From Rhabdophis nuchalis (Eukaryota > Chordata > Lepidosauria > Squamata > Natricidae): a stretch of DNA of 64,000 nucleotides. Where the stretch lies: NCBI GenBank assembly GCA_039707465.1, contig CM077645.1:142663503-142727502 (forward strand), written 5' to 3'. The notes beneath the pieces were generated by a model, which was not told the DNA's origin, did no database searches, and saw nothing but the letters and a program-made list of their open reading frames with translations. Below, piece by piece: positions 12,662 through 24,819 of this stretch; position 1 is the first letter of the stretch, and each line of letters starts with the position of its first letter. A program made the position numbers and the translations under genes.

Positions 12662-13073
12662 TTTTGTTTTTTTTTTTTATTAAATTTATACCCCGCCCTT
12701 CTCCTTGTTAGGACCCAGGGCGGCGCACAGGCATTATTTAAGAACACAAAATACAATAAATATCTATTAAAATGTATTAAATTAATAAACCCGTGCTAAA
12801 ACCCAATATTAAAACCCTTTCCAATTATAAATTATTTTCTTAAAAAGTCAGAAATGGGGGCTATCCTAGGCCGGCTTGTTGGAATAAATACGTCTTAAGA
12901 TGTTGGCGGAAGAGGCGGAGGTCCGAGATAGTACGGAGGTCGGGGGGTAGGTCGTTCCAGAGGGCCGGGCCCGCCACAGAGAAGGCCCTTCCCCTGGGTG
13001 TCGCCAACCGGCATTGCCCCGTCGACGGCACCCGAAGAAGACCCTCTCTGTGGGAGCGGATCGGACGAAGGGA
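12662..13073 (-). mobile_element. CR1-L3 LINE 3' part
   Basis: The plus strand shows the reversed 3' terminus (ccccgcccttctccttg, then acccagggcggcgcacagg). The minus strand from 13110 encodes the LINE block SLWRARPSGTTYPP in a shifted frame. It ends at an inverted duplication. Confidence 0.85.
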
Positions 13074-13113
13074 TGTATGGGGCAGGAGGCGGTCTCGCCT
13101 CCTGCCCCATACA
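13074..13113. repeat. Perfect 18-bp inverted repeat at LINE 5' junction
   Basis: tgtatggggcaggaggcg, four bases of spacer, then its exact reverse complement. It sits where the L3 copy above breaks off. Confidence 0.9.
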
Positions 13114-13588
13114 AAGTTGAGGGAAAATGCACTTGGAGCTTCAACTGCCTAACAGTTTCCATTTCCTATCTCTAAGGGAAAATGAGCAATGCTCAAAATA
13201 TGTAAACTCAACTCAAAATATGCCAAAAGGCATATGTACAGTTAAATGCTTGGCACATCAGAAATACTGCATAATTTAGAAAAAGGTACAGATTTGGAAG
13301 TGGGTAAGTTTTCTTGTCAACAATGATGAAATCATACAAAAATAATCACTGACCAGAGATGTATTTTATAGGTTTAAAAATAGGGTTGGATCACATTTCC
13401 CCCTCTAATTTAGTGATTTATATTCTAAGTCTCCCACAACCAACATAAAAGGTATGATAGAATTTGCTGCTGTACAGCATCTTGAGGGCTGCCTATCTGT
13501 TTTCGGTGACTAAATAGGGTTAAGAGATGAGAAAGGGATGATTTATTGCACGGTAGAACCAGGTGACGGACCTGAACGCAAAACTTAC
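13114..13588. other. Intron without recognised element
   Basis: Intron directly downstream of the RIIIDa catalytic exon; nothing recognised. Confidence 0.45.
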
Positions 13589-13648
13589 CTAGTTAAAAAC
13601 TCAACCACAGCATCTCCCAAAAATTCCAAGCGTTCGTTGTGGTTAATC
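13589..13648 (-). CDS. DROSHA: DROSHA exon: RIIIDa catalytic signature (~962-980)
   Basis: A 60-nt exon, phase 2 in and 2 out, acceptor TGCAG, donor GTAAGT. It encodes INHNERLEFLGDAVVEFLT. NERLEFLGD is the RNase III signature. The Glu and Asp four residues apart in LEFLGD correspond to metal-binding E969 and D973 of human RIIIDa, so the site is intact here. Confidence 0.97.
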
Positions 13649-16115
13649 CTGCAAAGGAATGCAAAGACGATTAAGAGTGATTCTTGAACCCTTAATTGAC
13701 ATTGCTGATGGAAAACAGCTACCCATCACTTCTTTGGGCAATAAGCAGAGAAAGTTAGCCTCCCGCAGTTTTTCTTTCGGAATGCTGAATTCCCGATGCA
13801 CAACAGTGAATATCTGGGCTTCTCCTCCGCCATACAAAAGCCACAGGCGGCCTGAAAGGTAATAAGGCAGATTATAATTTTGTGTTGACTGATTAGTAAA
13901 AGAGAGGATAATGACGTGCAAAAGCCTGCTGCGAGGGACTTTTCCGTGTGCTGTTATGCCTGTCAATGATTTAAAAGAAATGCCTCCCCCTAGGCCATCT
14001 ATAGACTCTTGGTGCCAGGCACACAAAAAAGAAAAGCACCTCACAGGGAGCGCGCTGTTTCTTGAAACAGCTATAATAGTGAGCCTGACCCTTCGTCTTC
14101 TTCAGCGTTTTTATTCTCTAGGTATAAGCAGGATTACAGCTTACGAGGGGACTACATGCTTTGCATGCAAAACATTCCATATTCAGTCCTTAGCATTTCT
14201 CTCCAGGAAAGAACTACGGCCTGAAACTTTGGAAATAGTTGCTGGGCCGTGTAGAAAATGCAGTATTGAAATAGATGGACCCAACAATCTGTAAGGAAGG
14301 AAGTTTTCCCTACATTTCTACAAAGGTGCTTGCACAGTTCTTAAACGTGTCCTTGCTTTTTGAACTAGAAGGAAATAGTCAGACCTACAGCCAAAGAGAT
14401 CAATAGGCCTCTAAAGATTATTGTGCTGGAAAGCAAAATACTGAGACCAAGACTAAGAGACATCCCTCCCCCAAAAAAGATTGCCATTGGTGATCAGAAA
14501 TTCAATTATGGTAATAAGGAAAAAAATATGGTCAATTCATAGCAATAATATATTTTTAAACTTCTGATGTGGCTAGATAGCTAACGAGGCTATCAATTGC
14601 AAATTAGGATGATTTCTTCCATCAGATTCCAAAAGTGGCATCATGGCTTGAGGACAGAGAGTGCAATAAATATATACACTATAAATCCAGCTTTCTGCTA
14701 CTTCACTGCAAGATTCCTTGGGGGGACAGCAGGTGAGTAGCTTCTGGCACCCACAATTAACTAGCAAAACCAGGTGAAATGTGCAGACCCAAGAATGGAG
14801 CTCGGGAGTGGCATGTGAAAAATAAACCAAAAAATGCAATCTAGATCTTCTGGCATCATCGTTATGCAAGAAAGATGATGATAGTTCGTGCTGGCATTCA
14901 AGAAAAAGAGAAATATAAATGAAGGACCACAGAACAGAGTTTTTCATGCAAAGCACTGCCCCAAATCCACTGCCAGACATTGTCAGCAAAAAAAGTCTAA
15001 ATGGATTGCTATTTGGACTCAATGTATGGTAGTTTTCAATGCAACTAAGAAATTGATTTAAAAAAAAAAATCTGAGCTAGGATTTCAAAAGATTGCATAG
15101 ATCCTTATCCTGCTCCATGATTAGCAACAACAGTATCAATAATTTGCAGACCATATATAAGAATTCAGCATTAAATATCACAGTTTAAGCACAGCTTACA
15201 TTAAGATTTGGATGGCATACCTATTTATGGTTTATGTCTTACTTGTATATTGCACATACCAGATTTCTCTCTCTCTTTCTTTCCCCCCCACACACAGAGA
15301 GAAAAAGATTAAAACTAATTATGTACATATTGAATTTAATTAAGAATGAGAGGAGGGAGTAAAGATTTGATTTAAATATACTGTAATTTTCTGTGAGCAA
15401 AAAGGAGAACAAACAGCATCAAAATCCTTCCACAGTAGTATATATGACACTGTTGTAATTACAGTGTTGTCAGATATAGCCTAAGAATGATACACAATCT
15501 ATAAAATTGAGCTCTCTACACAAACTGAAAAGCAGGGTTTCCATTAAATTCTGAATTGCAAACATTTCTGGAAAACATTCCTATGCTATATGTATATGAT
15601 TGGTCTGCAGAAGTATTTGGGCTATAATACTTTATGAGAAATCTATTCCACTTTATGAAGTTTGAGCATATGAAGACAACTAATGACATTTAAAGAAAGT
15701 AAAAACGGATCTGGAGAAAAATATCTTTATCGGAATATTGGAAGCAATAGACAATAAGGAAATAATACGGTATGAAATTGTAATGTACTTTGCTATCTTA
15801 ATTATTTAGAATAAAAAGCAAACTCCATATAACTTTGAAATTGTCAGGCCTGCCTGAAATAGAAATTTCTCATATAATATATCAGCACTGGAATATTCTC
15901 TAGCCCCCATTTCTCCCCATAAGTCATAAGAAAAGAAGCTCCAGGAGCATCATTCTACAGCAGGATCACCCAGCTATGCTGACTGATGACTTTGTCACAC
16001 TTTTACCATGAACATGGAACTCCTTTGAAGTCCATCTTATATAAACACAATTGGCTAAAAGTGGTGCTCCATGTATTGACTGGTGCTAGTCATTTTATTT
16101 TATTTATTTTATTTT
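13649..16115. other. 2.4-kb intron part without recognised element
   Basis: Mostly AT-rich sequence. A short ttctctctctctttctttcc tract lies at 15264. Open frames here have no recognisable protein. Confidence 0.5.
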
Positions 16116-16556
16116 ACTAGCTGTTCCCGGCCACCCGTTGCTGTGGCCCAGTCTGGTTAAATGGCCAACCAAGCTGTGTGTAGATCTATACCTGCACACA
16201 CAAACACATACACACAACCACCGTACCTACCTACCTACTGCATTTCTCCCTCCCTCTCTCTATCCCCATAGCTAGCTGCCTACCTACCTACCTATCTTAT
16301 GGACAGAGTATTTTATGTCATAAAGGATGACATAATACCTATGGCCCACTGCTCTCTCTGTATCCATCTATCTACATTTTTTACATTTCCGTTGCGTGTG
16401 CCTGGTACAGGTGTGACATCTACCCAATCTATATATATATATCATTGGTGCTGTATTTCAAAGGGACATTGTGTGTAAATTTGGAAGTGATCGGTGCAGT
16501 ACTTTCAGAGATTAGTGGTTTTGAACAAGCTCTTGTTACATTTTTATTTATATAGA
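16116..16556 (+). repeat. Unclassified dispersed repeat (actagctg type)
   Basis: Starts tactagctgttcccggccac and carries several tetranucleotide runs (ctac, ctat). Similar starts, actagctgg and actagcggg, recur at 55748 and 59042, each followed by a few hundred diverged bases. I cannot name the family. Confidence 0.4.
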
Positions 16557-16635
16557 TTTATTTTATTTTATTTTATTTTATTTCATTCATTCATTCATTC
16601 ATTCATTCATTCATTCATTCATTCATTCATTCATT
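16557..16635. repeat. TTTTA and ATTC microsatellites
   Basis: Five TTTTA-type units followed by about 13 ATTC units. Confidence 0.95.
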
Positions 16636-16639
16636 ATGC

Positions 16640-17262
16640 CACCCACTTCCCCTATAAGCTTACAAGTTGTGAAATACTATAAGTAAAAAGTATTTAAACA
16701 TTTAAACATTAAAACTGCATGGATTATGATTTTAAAACTATACTGAAACCAGAACCAAGAGATGGATACAATGGGGAAGATATCTTCTTACTCTTATCAG
16801 CCACTTCCAGCAGTGAACACCCCCTTCGGGGCTCAAGCCAATAGCAAAGCCAGGGTTTGATATTCTTCCAGAAGGCCAAAATGGTTGGAGTATTATGTTT
16901 ACGTTACACCTATGCGGTTCTGCCCCCTATTAGTTACCAATAGATTTCTAGTAGCAATTCAAAAGGATAATTTTGACTGATAAAGCCGTATGTGGCTTGG
17001 CACTTTCACGACTGCATACTTCAACTACAGTTCATTCTTTCCCCTTACTCTCACCAGCTGTAAATGTCACATAGCCTATAGCTCTGCCTACTTAGACCTC
17101 TCAGACCAGAATTTCTCAGCAGTTGAGAACATAGGAATGCTTATTAAATGATGGTTGGGCTTTAGGACTAGGGCCATTAGCCAGAAAGTTTGATGTATTT
17201 TGAATATTTGGAACAGTAAAAAAATATTAGAATTGGCAATGAAAATATTGAAGTGGTAGATA
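16640..17262. other. Intron without recognised element
   Basis: Nothing recognised. Confidence 0.45.
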
Positions 17263-17508
17263 TCATGTTTCCCGGAAAATAAGATAGGTCTTATTTTCTT
17301 TGGACCCCCAAAATAAGCTCTTGGTCTTATTTTCAGGGAGGTCTTATTATTTTTGAGGTGCAGGAGGCGGCAAGCGTGGTCACCTCATGCTGTGTTGCGG
17401 TATTTTCAGAATGGGCTTATTTTTGGGAGAGGGCTTATTTTAGTGCAGGCACTTAAAAGCCTGCTTGGGCTTATTATCTAGGGAAGTCTTATTTTCAGGG
17501 AAACAGGG
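17263..17508. mobile_element. Mariner-like MITE (gtcttattttc family)
   Basis: Ends tcatgtttcccggaaaataa and ttattttcagggaaacaggg are inverted and flanked by TA on both sides. Related copies are at 23319-23765 and probably 32252-32828. There is no transposase ORF. Confidence 0.7.
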
Positions 17509-17834
17509 TAGTTTCTTCCTTTTAGGATCAACGAACAATAATAAAGTCAACAGGCAGTCAAGAAAAAAACCCACAAACTAGCTCTTGGTAGATTTTACTT
17601 GAATTTGACTCCTGAGTTGCAAATCCTAGTTTGTACGGAACCAGCTGTCCTTCTGCATTTCTGAACTTGTATCTTTTCCAGCATTTTACACCATGTTCTC
17701 TCTCATTGTAAATGCACCATGTTCCTATTAATTCAACTGAAATTCTGAAGTCTTGTTTGCATCGAAGAGTTAATGCAGGCATTACATAATGTGAATATCA
17801 CTGCCACACACTTGTAATGCATCTTTCCTATGCC

Positions 17835-17854
17835 CAGTGGGGGGGGGGGGGGGA
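17835..17854. repeat. Poly-G run
   Basis: About 16 G on the plus strand just downstream of a DROSHA donor, so C-rich in the pre-mRNA. Confidence 0.9.
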
Positions 17855-17870
17855 ATGTTTATACACATAC

Positions 17871-17931
17871 CTGGAAGGAGTTGGATCATCTTGACCAAGA
17901 CGTGACATAATATTGATCAAAGTATTTATAC
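17871..17931 (-). CDS. DROSHA: DROSHA exon: RIIIDa (~942-960)
   Basis: A 61-nt micro-exon, phase 1 in and 2 out, acceptor TACAG, donor GTATGT. It encodes INTLINIMSRLGQDDPTPS. A run of 16 G on the plus strand, so C in the pre-mRNA, lies about 20 bp beyond the donor. A mariner-like element ends about 50 bp before the acceptor. Confidence 0.95.
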
Positions 17932-17980
17932 CTGTAAAATACAAAATCCCATTTAGAAATGTATTCATATATTCAATATA

Positions 17981-18305
17981 CAGTGGTATCTCGCTACTCA
18001 TTGTTAATTGGTTCTGAGAGGTACAATTAGTACCAAAAATGATGAATATTGAACAATTTTTTCCTATAAGGAATAATGTAGAGCTCTCAAAATTTCTTTG
18101 TATCCCTTACCCTACCCTATAGAAAAAATGTAAAACCAATAAAACTTTTTCAATATAAAAGGAATAATGTAGTGAGTCACAAATCAACAGGTTCTAGCTA
18201 GCTTGAGTGTTGAGTATGAACACTCAGGACAAAATTTTCATGTCAAAATGTGTTAAGTACCAAATTCAATGAGTTTCAAAGCAGTTGAGTACCATGGTAA
18301 CACTG
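17981..18305. mobile_element. Tc1/mariner-type MITE containing an L1 fragment
   Basis: The left end tacagtggtatctcgctact and right end gagtaccatggtaacactg are inverted repeats of the cagtggtacctc type. The left flank is TA and the right flank is eroded. It is interrupted by 18081-18158. Its edge is 48 bp from a DROSHA acceptor. Confidence 0.7.
18081..18158 (+). mobile_element. Very short 5'-truncated L1 3' end
   Basis: 78 bp matching the 3' end of the L1 at 43380-43449 (gagctctcaaaatttct, aataaaactttttcaatata). It is flanked by a 13-bp target duplication aaggaataatgta at 18068 and 18159. Confidence 0.85.
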
Positions 18306-18452
18306 TTGTCTGAGGATATTTATGAAGAAACAATAAATGTTCTGCTTTTCCAATCTGCTTTTTAAAAAAAACTGACATGAAGAACTCTTGGAAGCAACTT
18401 CAATGCTCACATCAAAGGAGGAAATGGCAACAGGAAAGAGAATCAAACTGAC

Positions 18453-18591
18453 CTTTCTTCCTCATATGCATATGGTGAACTTTCCTATCCCCATATTTGG
18501 GTTGCCGAATCCCACAATTTGACAAGGAATTTCTGGCATGGTCTGGATTCATTCCAAAGTTCAAGTGATGGCTTGGGTGAGTCATGGCAAG
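18453..18591 (-). CDS. DROSHA: DROSHA exon: RIIIDa insert (~895-940)
   Basis: A 139-nt exon, phase 0 in and 1 out, acceptor TTTAG, donor GTCAGT. It encodes LAMTHPSHHLNFGMNPDHAR, then NSLSNCGIRQPKYGDRKVHH and MHMRKK. The LAMTHPS start is a hallmark of RNase III alpha-helix 2. The His-rich remainder is a Drosha-specific insertion. Confidence 0.96.
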
Positions 18592-19904
18592 CTAAAAAGC
18601 AGAATCCCAAAATCAAGAGGAAACACAACAAACAATGTTCATTCAACTTCAAATGCTCAGTGAAATTTAATTAGGTTCAGTGTCAGGAATGAGTCGTTCA
18701 TGGTTTTCCAAATGTTGTTGGAAGTGTTTTATCTAGACAGGTGAAACAAATTCTTATCCGCCCCTCCCCACTCCTAACAAAAGAAAGCTAGGGATATATA
18801 GGTATTAAAAGCACGTGTCTCTCTTCCTGTCTAACAAATCGTCATTATTTGATACAATATTACAGGGAAATATACTATAATGTTCAATGTATAATTATAA
18901 CGCAATATACTTCTGTTGTGAGAATATAATTGTTGAATCTAACTCTGTTTTTTGTAAAGAGTTCGAGTATGATAGTATCTGTGAAATGTTATGCATGACG
19001 ATTCAGAAGAAAGGCCCACTGTGTCCAGTAAGTTTACTTTCAGATACCTAGACTTACGTTTAGGTATTCAGCCTAAGAGCTTCTTATATTTTATGTTACA
19101 TTGTGTTTCATCATCACCAGGAGATTTATGTACTTCTTTGTTCATTTCGCAATATTTGTAAACCACTGTGATCAATTATGTCCCGAGGCGATGAACCACA
19201 AAGTAGAATTAAACAGAATAAAATAATGAGGTGATCATTAAGATTACAAACTCGTTGCAGACCCATTATCATTACTGATCGAAAGCACAATGGAAAAGTT
19301 TATTTTAATTGCCTTGGAAAATGGAAGGAGAGGACCAGACGTATTTCTGGGGAAAGTGCAATATGTTCCAAAGCATGGAAGCTTTTCCTCAGAGAAGACC
19401 TGTCATCTAACCCTCATCTTTCCTGCTTGGTGAGGATACTTCCAGTAGGTTTACTCAGAGTTGCTTAGCAGAGTCACATTCAGTAAGGTGCAGCGTCAGA
19501 TGATACACCATACACAGCTTTTAGAGGATAACCACCACTTAGAATTTGAAACCTATTAGCAGCCAATCCTGTGGCCTTACAGTAGGTGTTATTTTAAATG
19601 GCAAGGCTGTCACATTCTGAACAAGTTGCAGCATCTGAGTTCTGTCCAAATAGTGTGCCTTGCACTAGTTCAGCTATTAGGCACGAGTAGCAGAATATCC
19701 TGATCTAAGGAGGTTCATAACTAGAACATCGCCTTAGAGGGTCATGACTGTCACCTGCAGTTTATGTCAAGTTCAAGAAGCTGTCTTAAATTTCAAACCG
19801 ATTCTGTCAGGAGGACTGTAATCACATCCTGAGTAATAACCCAGAGCAGAATTAATGGACTGCCCATATATTCATTACCAAATATACTGTAGATGTGAGA
19901 TTAT
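18592..19904. other. Intron without recognised element
   Basis: Nothing recognised over 1.3 kb. Confidence 0.5.
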
Positions 19905-20165
19905 ATATGTTTATATGTTTATGTCTATTGGATTTGTATCCCGCCCTATCTCCCCAAAGGGACTCAGGGCGGCGCACAGGCAAATATTAAAACAATACAA
20001 ACAATACAAAATACAATATAGTTACAATAAAAATATATTAAATTGAACCCCGTGCTAAAAACATCTTTAAAACTATCTAAAAACCCTTAATAAAATCCCC
20101 ACAATTTATTAATAAAGTCTAAGCCAGGCCAGCCAGATGAAAAAAGTGAGTTTTATGGATAGTTT
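19905..20165 (-). mobile_element. CR1-L3 3' end
   Basis: The plus strand shows atcccgccctatctccccaa then gggactcagggcggcgcaca, and ends with the reversed LINE C-terminus ccaggccagccagatg. Confidence 0.8.
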
Positions 20166-20638
20166 TATGGAAAACTATCTCTGACTCCTTTTGAAGTTTC
20201 CTCTGAAACTTCTGTTTCCATCCATGTCCAAATCCTGGTTTCCATGTTTCTCTTCCTCATCCATGTTTGTTTCTACTTATTGCTTATTCCCAAGGTCAGC
20301 GACATTTTCAGAACATGATCATCTCCAAAGCCAATAAAATAAGCAAGATCTTGCAATCTAATCAGGGAATGACAAGTTTTATAAAATGTTGACTTCTTTT
20401 GATAACACTGCTGAAATCATTTGCAATCCCACAGCCTTTTATTGTTTCTAATACATGAAATATGTACAATTTTAAACTTTACTGTATAATGTTGCTGTCC
20501 TTTATTCTACATTCCTACTCCCATTTTTTCCATCTAATCAGCCATTGTTTAATGCTCAGACCCAGTTGGATCCACTGTGTTGTGGCTCTGTTTTCAAATT
20601 ACCTCACTTAGTTCCTGTCTCCAGGTTAAACTCTTAGG
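20166..20638. other. Intron without recognised element
   Basis: Nothing recognised. Confidence 0.45.
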
Positions 20639-20646
20639 ATCTAGGC

Positions 20647-20780
20647 CAGGGGTTCCCAAACTTGGCAATTTAAGACTTGTGGACTTCAACTCCCAGAATT
20701 CTCCAGCCAGCTATGCTGGCTGGAGAATTCTGGGAGTTGAAGTCCACAAGTCTTAAAGTTGCCAAGTTTGGGAACCCCTG
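20647..20780. mobile_element. Foldback MITE (hAT-type), copy 1
   Basis: 134 bp, almost a perfect palindrome from caggggttcccaaacttgg to ccaagtttgggaacccctg around a gctatgctggc centre. A perfect 8-bp duplication atctaggc lies at 20639 and 20781. There is no coding capacity. Confidence 0.93.
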
Positions 20781-20926
20781 ATCTAGGCTCTATTATCAAC
20801 CACAAGCTCTCTGAATGACTTGGATTCTGGAGAAGGATGGGGGAATCCTGGAACGGAAGGTCACACATTTGAAGGGCATGCGTATTTGGGCAAATGGATT
20901 TAAATGCCAACAGGAACATACCTGTT

Positions 20927-21398
20927 AGTTATCATCTTTAAAGCGCTCCATGGCACGGGACCTAGCTATCTGCGGGATCGGATTCTGCCCCATACATCCC
21001 TGCGGCCGATTCGCTCCCACAGAGAGGGACTTCTCCGGGTGCCGTCCACTAGGCTATGCCAGCGGGCGACGCCCAGGGGAAGGGCCTTCTCTGTGGCGGG
21101 CCCAGCCCTCTGGAACGACCTTCCCCCCGAAATTGGAAAAACTACGGACCTCCGCTCCTTCTGTCAAAAACTCAAAACACACTTTTTCTGCTTGGCTGGC
21201 CTAGGTTAGTCTCCCATCTTTTATTAGGGTTTAGGGGATTTTAGTTAATTTTAATATTGGGGATTTTAGCGCAGGGATAATTATTGTTTAATTTGCCTTT
21301 TATTTAATCTATTTATGTATATTTATTGATATTTTTAATTTCCCCTGTGCACCGCTCCGAGTCCCTTTGGGGAGAGGAAGCGGTCTATAAATAAATTT
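20927..21398 (+). mobile_element. CR1-L3 3' part
   Basis: Encodes KALHGTGPSYLRDRILPH and LWNDLPPE near 20935-21135, then the family 3' end accgctccgagtccctttgg. It runs into a trinucleotide tail. Confidence 0.88.
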
Positions 21399-21500
<102 letters not shown>

Positions 21501-21588
21501 CCAATACATTTCTTTCCTGTTCCCTTCATTTTATCCCAACTTAGTACAGTAGTCCTATTGAAGTATATGGTTGTCAACATGAGCTCAC

Positions 21589-21696
21589 CTGCAATAAGCA
21601 CCGGTCTTTAAAAATGTAGCCTATTAGTCTGTCCAAATGCATCAGACACTGATGGTAACGGATGTGGTGTGTTAGGACAGGAAGCATCATGGCATG
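21589..21696 (-). CDS. DROSHA: DROSHA exon: start of RIIIDa (~859-894)
   Basis: A 108-nt, phase 0-0 exon, acceptor TCTAG, donor GTGAGC. It encodes HAMMLPVLTHHIRYHQCLMH followed by LDRLIGYIFKDRCLLQ. Human has LDKLIGYTFQDRCLLQ, so there are three changes. A CR1-L3 copy with a 100-bp TTG/TTA tail ends about 90 bp past the donor. Confidence 0.95.
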
Positions 21697-22179
21697 CTAG
21701 AGAAAGAATCATCACAATTCATGCTAAAAAATCCTTGAATGCAAGATCCTTAAACATTGCTTTTAGCCACTACTTTACATTCATAATATACATTGCAGCT
21801 GTTATAAGCACTTTCATAATTTTTACAAAGGCTTTGAAAGAGAGCAGCACATTATACCCATGCTGCATAAGGGATATGTGTGTGATAAAGCAGGGAGAAC
21901 TAAGTTTTTACATTCTCTAGTAAATTAGTGGGTACAGATCAATCTAAGATGAGGGAGTTCATTGCTTACTTTCTTATCTGCTTAAATTAAATTCAAAATG
22001 CAACAATTAATTCTCAGAGCTGTCCAATAAAATGTTATTTCTAATTCACTCTCCCCCCCCTCCCCATTTACAGAAGATAAAAATAAGAAAGTATAGAATT
22101 TATCTAAATCATACAATATAGCCATGATTTAATTGCGCTAACAGATATTTGAATGGAACTCTAGAGCTTTTGTATATTG
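21697..22179. other. Intron without recognised element
   Basis: Nothing recognised. Confidence 0.45.
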
Positions 22180-22187
22180 ATCTAAGG

Positions 22188-22322
22188 CAGAGGTATCCAA
22201 CTTGCGGCCCGTGGGTCGGATGCGCCCCGCGTTGGCCACACCGCCACCCGGTTTAGCAAAGAGGGAAAAAGTTGTGATACGTTATGTGATGACACCATGA
22301 AGATGCGAGTTTGACACCCCTG
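22188..22322. mobile_element. hAT MITE, 135 bp
   Basis: Ends cagaggtatccaacttgcgg and gcgagtttgacacccctg; perfect 8-bp duplication atctaagg at 22180 and 22323. The right half resembles 46300-46345. Confidence 0.92.
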
Positions 22323-22330
22323 ATCTAAGG

Positions 22331-23318
22331 GCTCAGATTATGGAAACCAAAACTGATAGATACACAGGTTTAGAAAGGGGGAAAACGGAATCACTGACTG
22401 TTAAACTAAATGTTTTTACACATATACACATACTCAAATCATAGCAAATAATATTTTGGATAATTAATAGATAGAGGGGTTCTAAATCACGGGAATCAAT
22501 AGTCCGTATTAGTGAGATCTATTGAGTACGGTGTCGAATTCTTGGCACTCTGCTTTTAAAAGTATTCAGACAAACGGGAACATAAAAATACAACAATGAA
22601 TTGATTAGGAGGCCTGGAAAGTCTTATGAGAAGAGATAAAAGAAACTGAGAATGTTCAGCTTTTTTCAGCAGTTTTCAGAAGATGTTAAACAGAAGATGG
22701 TCAAAACCTTCCTCATTCAAGCATGCAATCTAGAACCCATGCCAAGTTGGAGTTTGGATAACACCAGGGATTACTCATTTACAAAGAGCAATCCATTGTA
22801 GAGGAGAGAGGATCTCTTCAGTGCCTCTCAATGGAAGTTCTCAAGACCGAGAACTAGCAAGGGGGGAAGAGAAGAGCTTTTGTGATGCAGCTTATATGTC
22901 TAAACCCCAAAGTTCTTCGCTTGCCTTGTTGTGCTATCTGTCCATGGGCCAGTGAAAATGCAAGGCAGCATGTTATTTACTGAAAACCTTTCTGTGAAAA
23001 CTCTGCAGCCATAATGCCCAGGGTCTGTGCCCCAGGTATTTTGTTAGCAGCATGTTGAACACAGGGACATTTCAAATTTATTAAATTGAAACTCTAATCC
23101 TGAAACAATCTATTCCACTGGGCAAGAAAGAAAAATACTACACCAATAACTTTCAACTACTCTGTAATGTGCTCATGCTCACAGTCTCACTACACATTTT
23201 ATTGCATCCAATCTCCTTTTAATTTGGCAGGAAGCAGCATAGATATCAATTATACATAGACAATAGATACACATGCAATAGATGCATACATATAGACACA
23301 GACACACACACACTCACA
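22331..23318. other. Intron without recognised element
   Basis: Nothing recognised apart from a short CA-rich tract at 23298-23315. Confidence 0.5.
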
Positions 23319-23765
23319 CCCTGTTTCCCTGAAAATAAGACCTCCCCGGAAAAGAAGTCCAATCGGGCTTTTTAATGCATGCCCTAAAATAAGCCCTCCC
23401 TGAAAATATGTAAATGCATGCGCAGCTGGTATCCGCCATTTCCTCTGGTTGCTTGCCACACAACAACACGAGGTGAGGAAGTGAGGCCCGAGGGGGGGGG
23501 GAAAGGGAGGGGGAAATATGCCCCATGCAACTCACACCTAACGGCTGCTCCCGCAACCCTAGCCACCGCACCCCTTCTGTCACGCTAATGGCCACCGCAA
23601 AAAGAGCGGCAGGCAGGCCCAGTGGCGCTCAGCCATGAGGTGACATGCTTGCCACTTCCTGCACCTCAAAAATAATAAGACACCCCCCCCAAAAAAATAA
23701 GGCCAAGCGCTTATTTCGAGGGACAAAATAAAATAAGACCCTGTCTTATTTTTGGGAAAACATGG
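23319..23765. mobile_element. Mariner-like element (gtcttattttc family)
   Basis: The left end ccctgtttccctgaaaataa is inverted relative to the right end cttatttttgggaaaacatg. The right flank is TA and the left is CA. The interior is GC-rich. Confidence 0.7.
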
Positions 23766-23767
23766 TA

Positions 23768-24528
23768 CATGTAAAAATACACTGTCTACTTTGACTGACA
23801 ATTTATGAATATACCATATGGGCATATTTTAATGTAGTTTTCTCTCAAAAACCATGGATTCTGTAATAGAGCAGATCCATTGCCATTTGGTATGCTGCTG
23901 TCCTTCACAATAAAAAGAACAAGAACATTTCAGTGGATAAGCTGCAAAGGATTTCAAGGCCATGAACAATGTAAGTGCTAAAAGAAAGAAAGATGCTGTT
24001 TGACATGGATTTTGCATTAGAACATTTACTCCTCGAAAACAAAAGCTACATATAAAAAGAAAAACATCGGGGGATGGGAGGGATAATATCACTGATACCA
24101 ATTACACTTTGTACATCTCAGTTTCAAAGCAACCAAGAATAATAAAAATAAAAAGACAGCCAAGCAAGATTGAGAATCCTTCTTGTTGAAAATTCCACTT
24201 GCGAAGTTCTGCTTTCATATATGTTTTTCCTTTCCACTGCCTGCTGTGGCCTGGTTCAGAAAAACCAGAAGTATATGCGCCCTTATATCTGCACTTTTCT
24301 GAAGTTTGACAGATTGATTATGTGACAACAAATGAGTCACAACTCAATGGTTCATGAGCAGCCGTATAGATATTCTTTAGGACTATTCTGAAAGGAATAG
24401 TGGATTTGTTGAATTTGGAGAGTTTGGGAGCCATGCTGCTCCTTATTTGTATTCCACAGGTTTGAAAGAGCCTTAGTTAAAACTGATTTTCACCATCTCC
24501 TAGGAAGACAAAAGGAACTTCAGCTCAC
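23768..24528. other. Intron without recognised element
   Basis: Nothing recognised. Confidence 0.45.
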
Positions 24529-24636
24529 CTGACAGACATCGGAACGAATTCCCGTCTTCCAGAATCCTTGGCTGCTGAGCTCAACAGTTACTTCCCGCCG
24601 CATGGTATTCTTCTGTCTGATTTTTTGCAGGGCTTC
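24529..24636 (-). CDS. DROSHA: DROSHA exon: end of central domain (~823-858)
   Basis: A 108-nt, phase 0-0 exon, acceptor TAAAG, donor GTGAGC. It encodes EALQKIRQKNTMRREVTVEL followed by SSQGFWKTGIRSDVCQ. It links the connector helix of the central domain to RNase III domain a. Confidence 0.95.
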
Positions 24637-24819
24637 CTTTAGAGAAAGAAAAAGACAACGGTATTTTGCTAAGGAATCAATGTCCCCTTGAATTTATGGA
24701 AAGCCTGAATCTTGATGAAGAAACATCCTCCATCTGTTCTTTGGAATCTCACAATGGAATTATCAGTGAAATCAAAAAATATACCTTGGTCTACTGGCAG
24801 CATAGGACAACCCCACTCT

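Noticed and set aside
13643..14044. 133-residue minus-strand frame overlapping the catalytic exon region
   Set aside because: It is in a frame without Drosha similarity and mostly intron.
16116..16470. Possible Helitron because of the ctag-like ends
   Set aside because: I could not find the 5' TC and 3' CTRR plus hairpin ends, so it is left as unclassified.
23250..23595. Frames in a GC-rich stretch with poly-G
   Set aside because: They fall within a mariner-like element (23319-23765).
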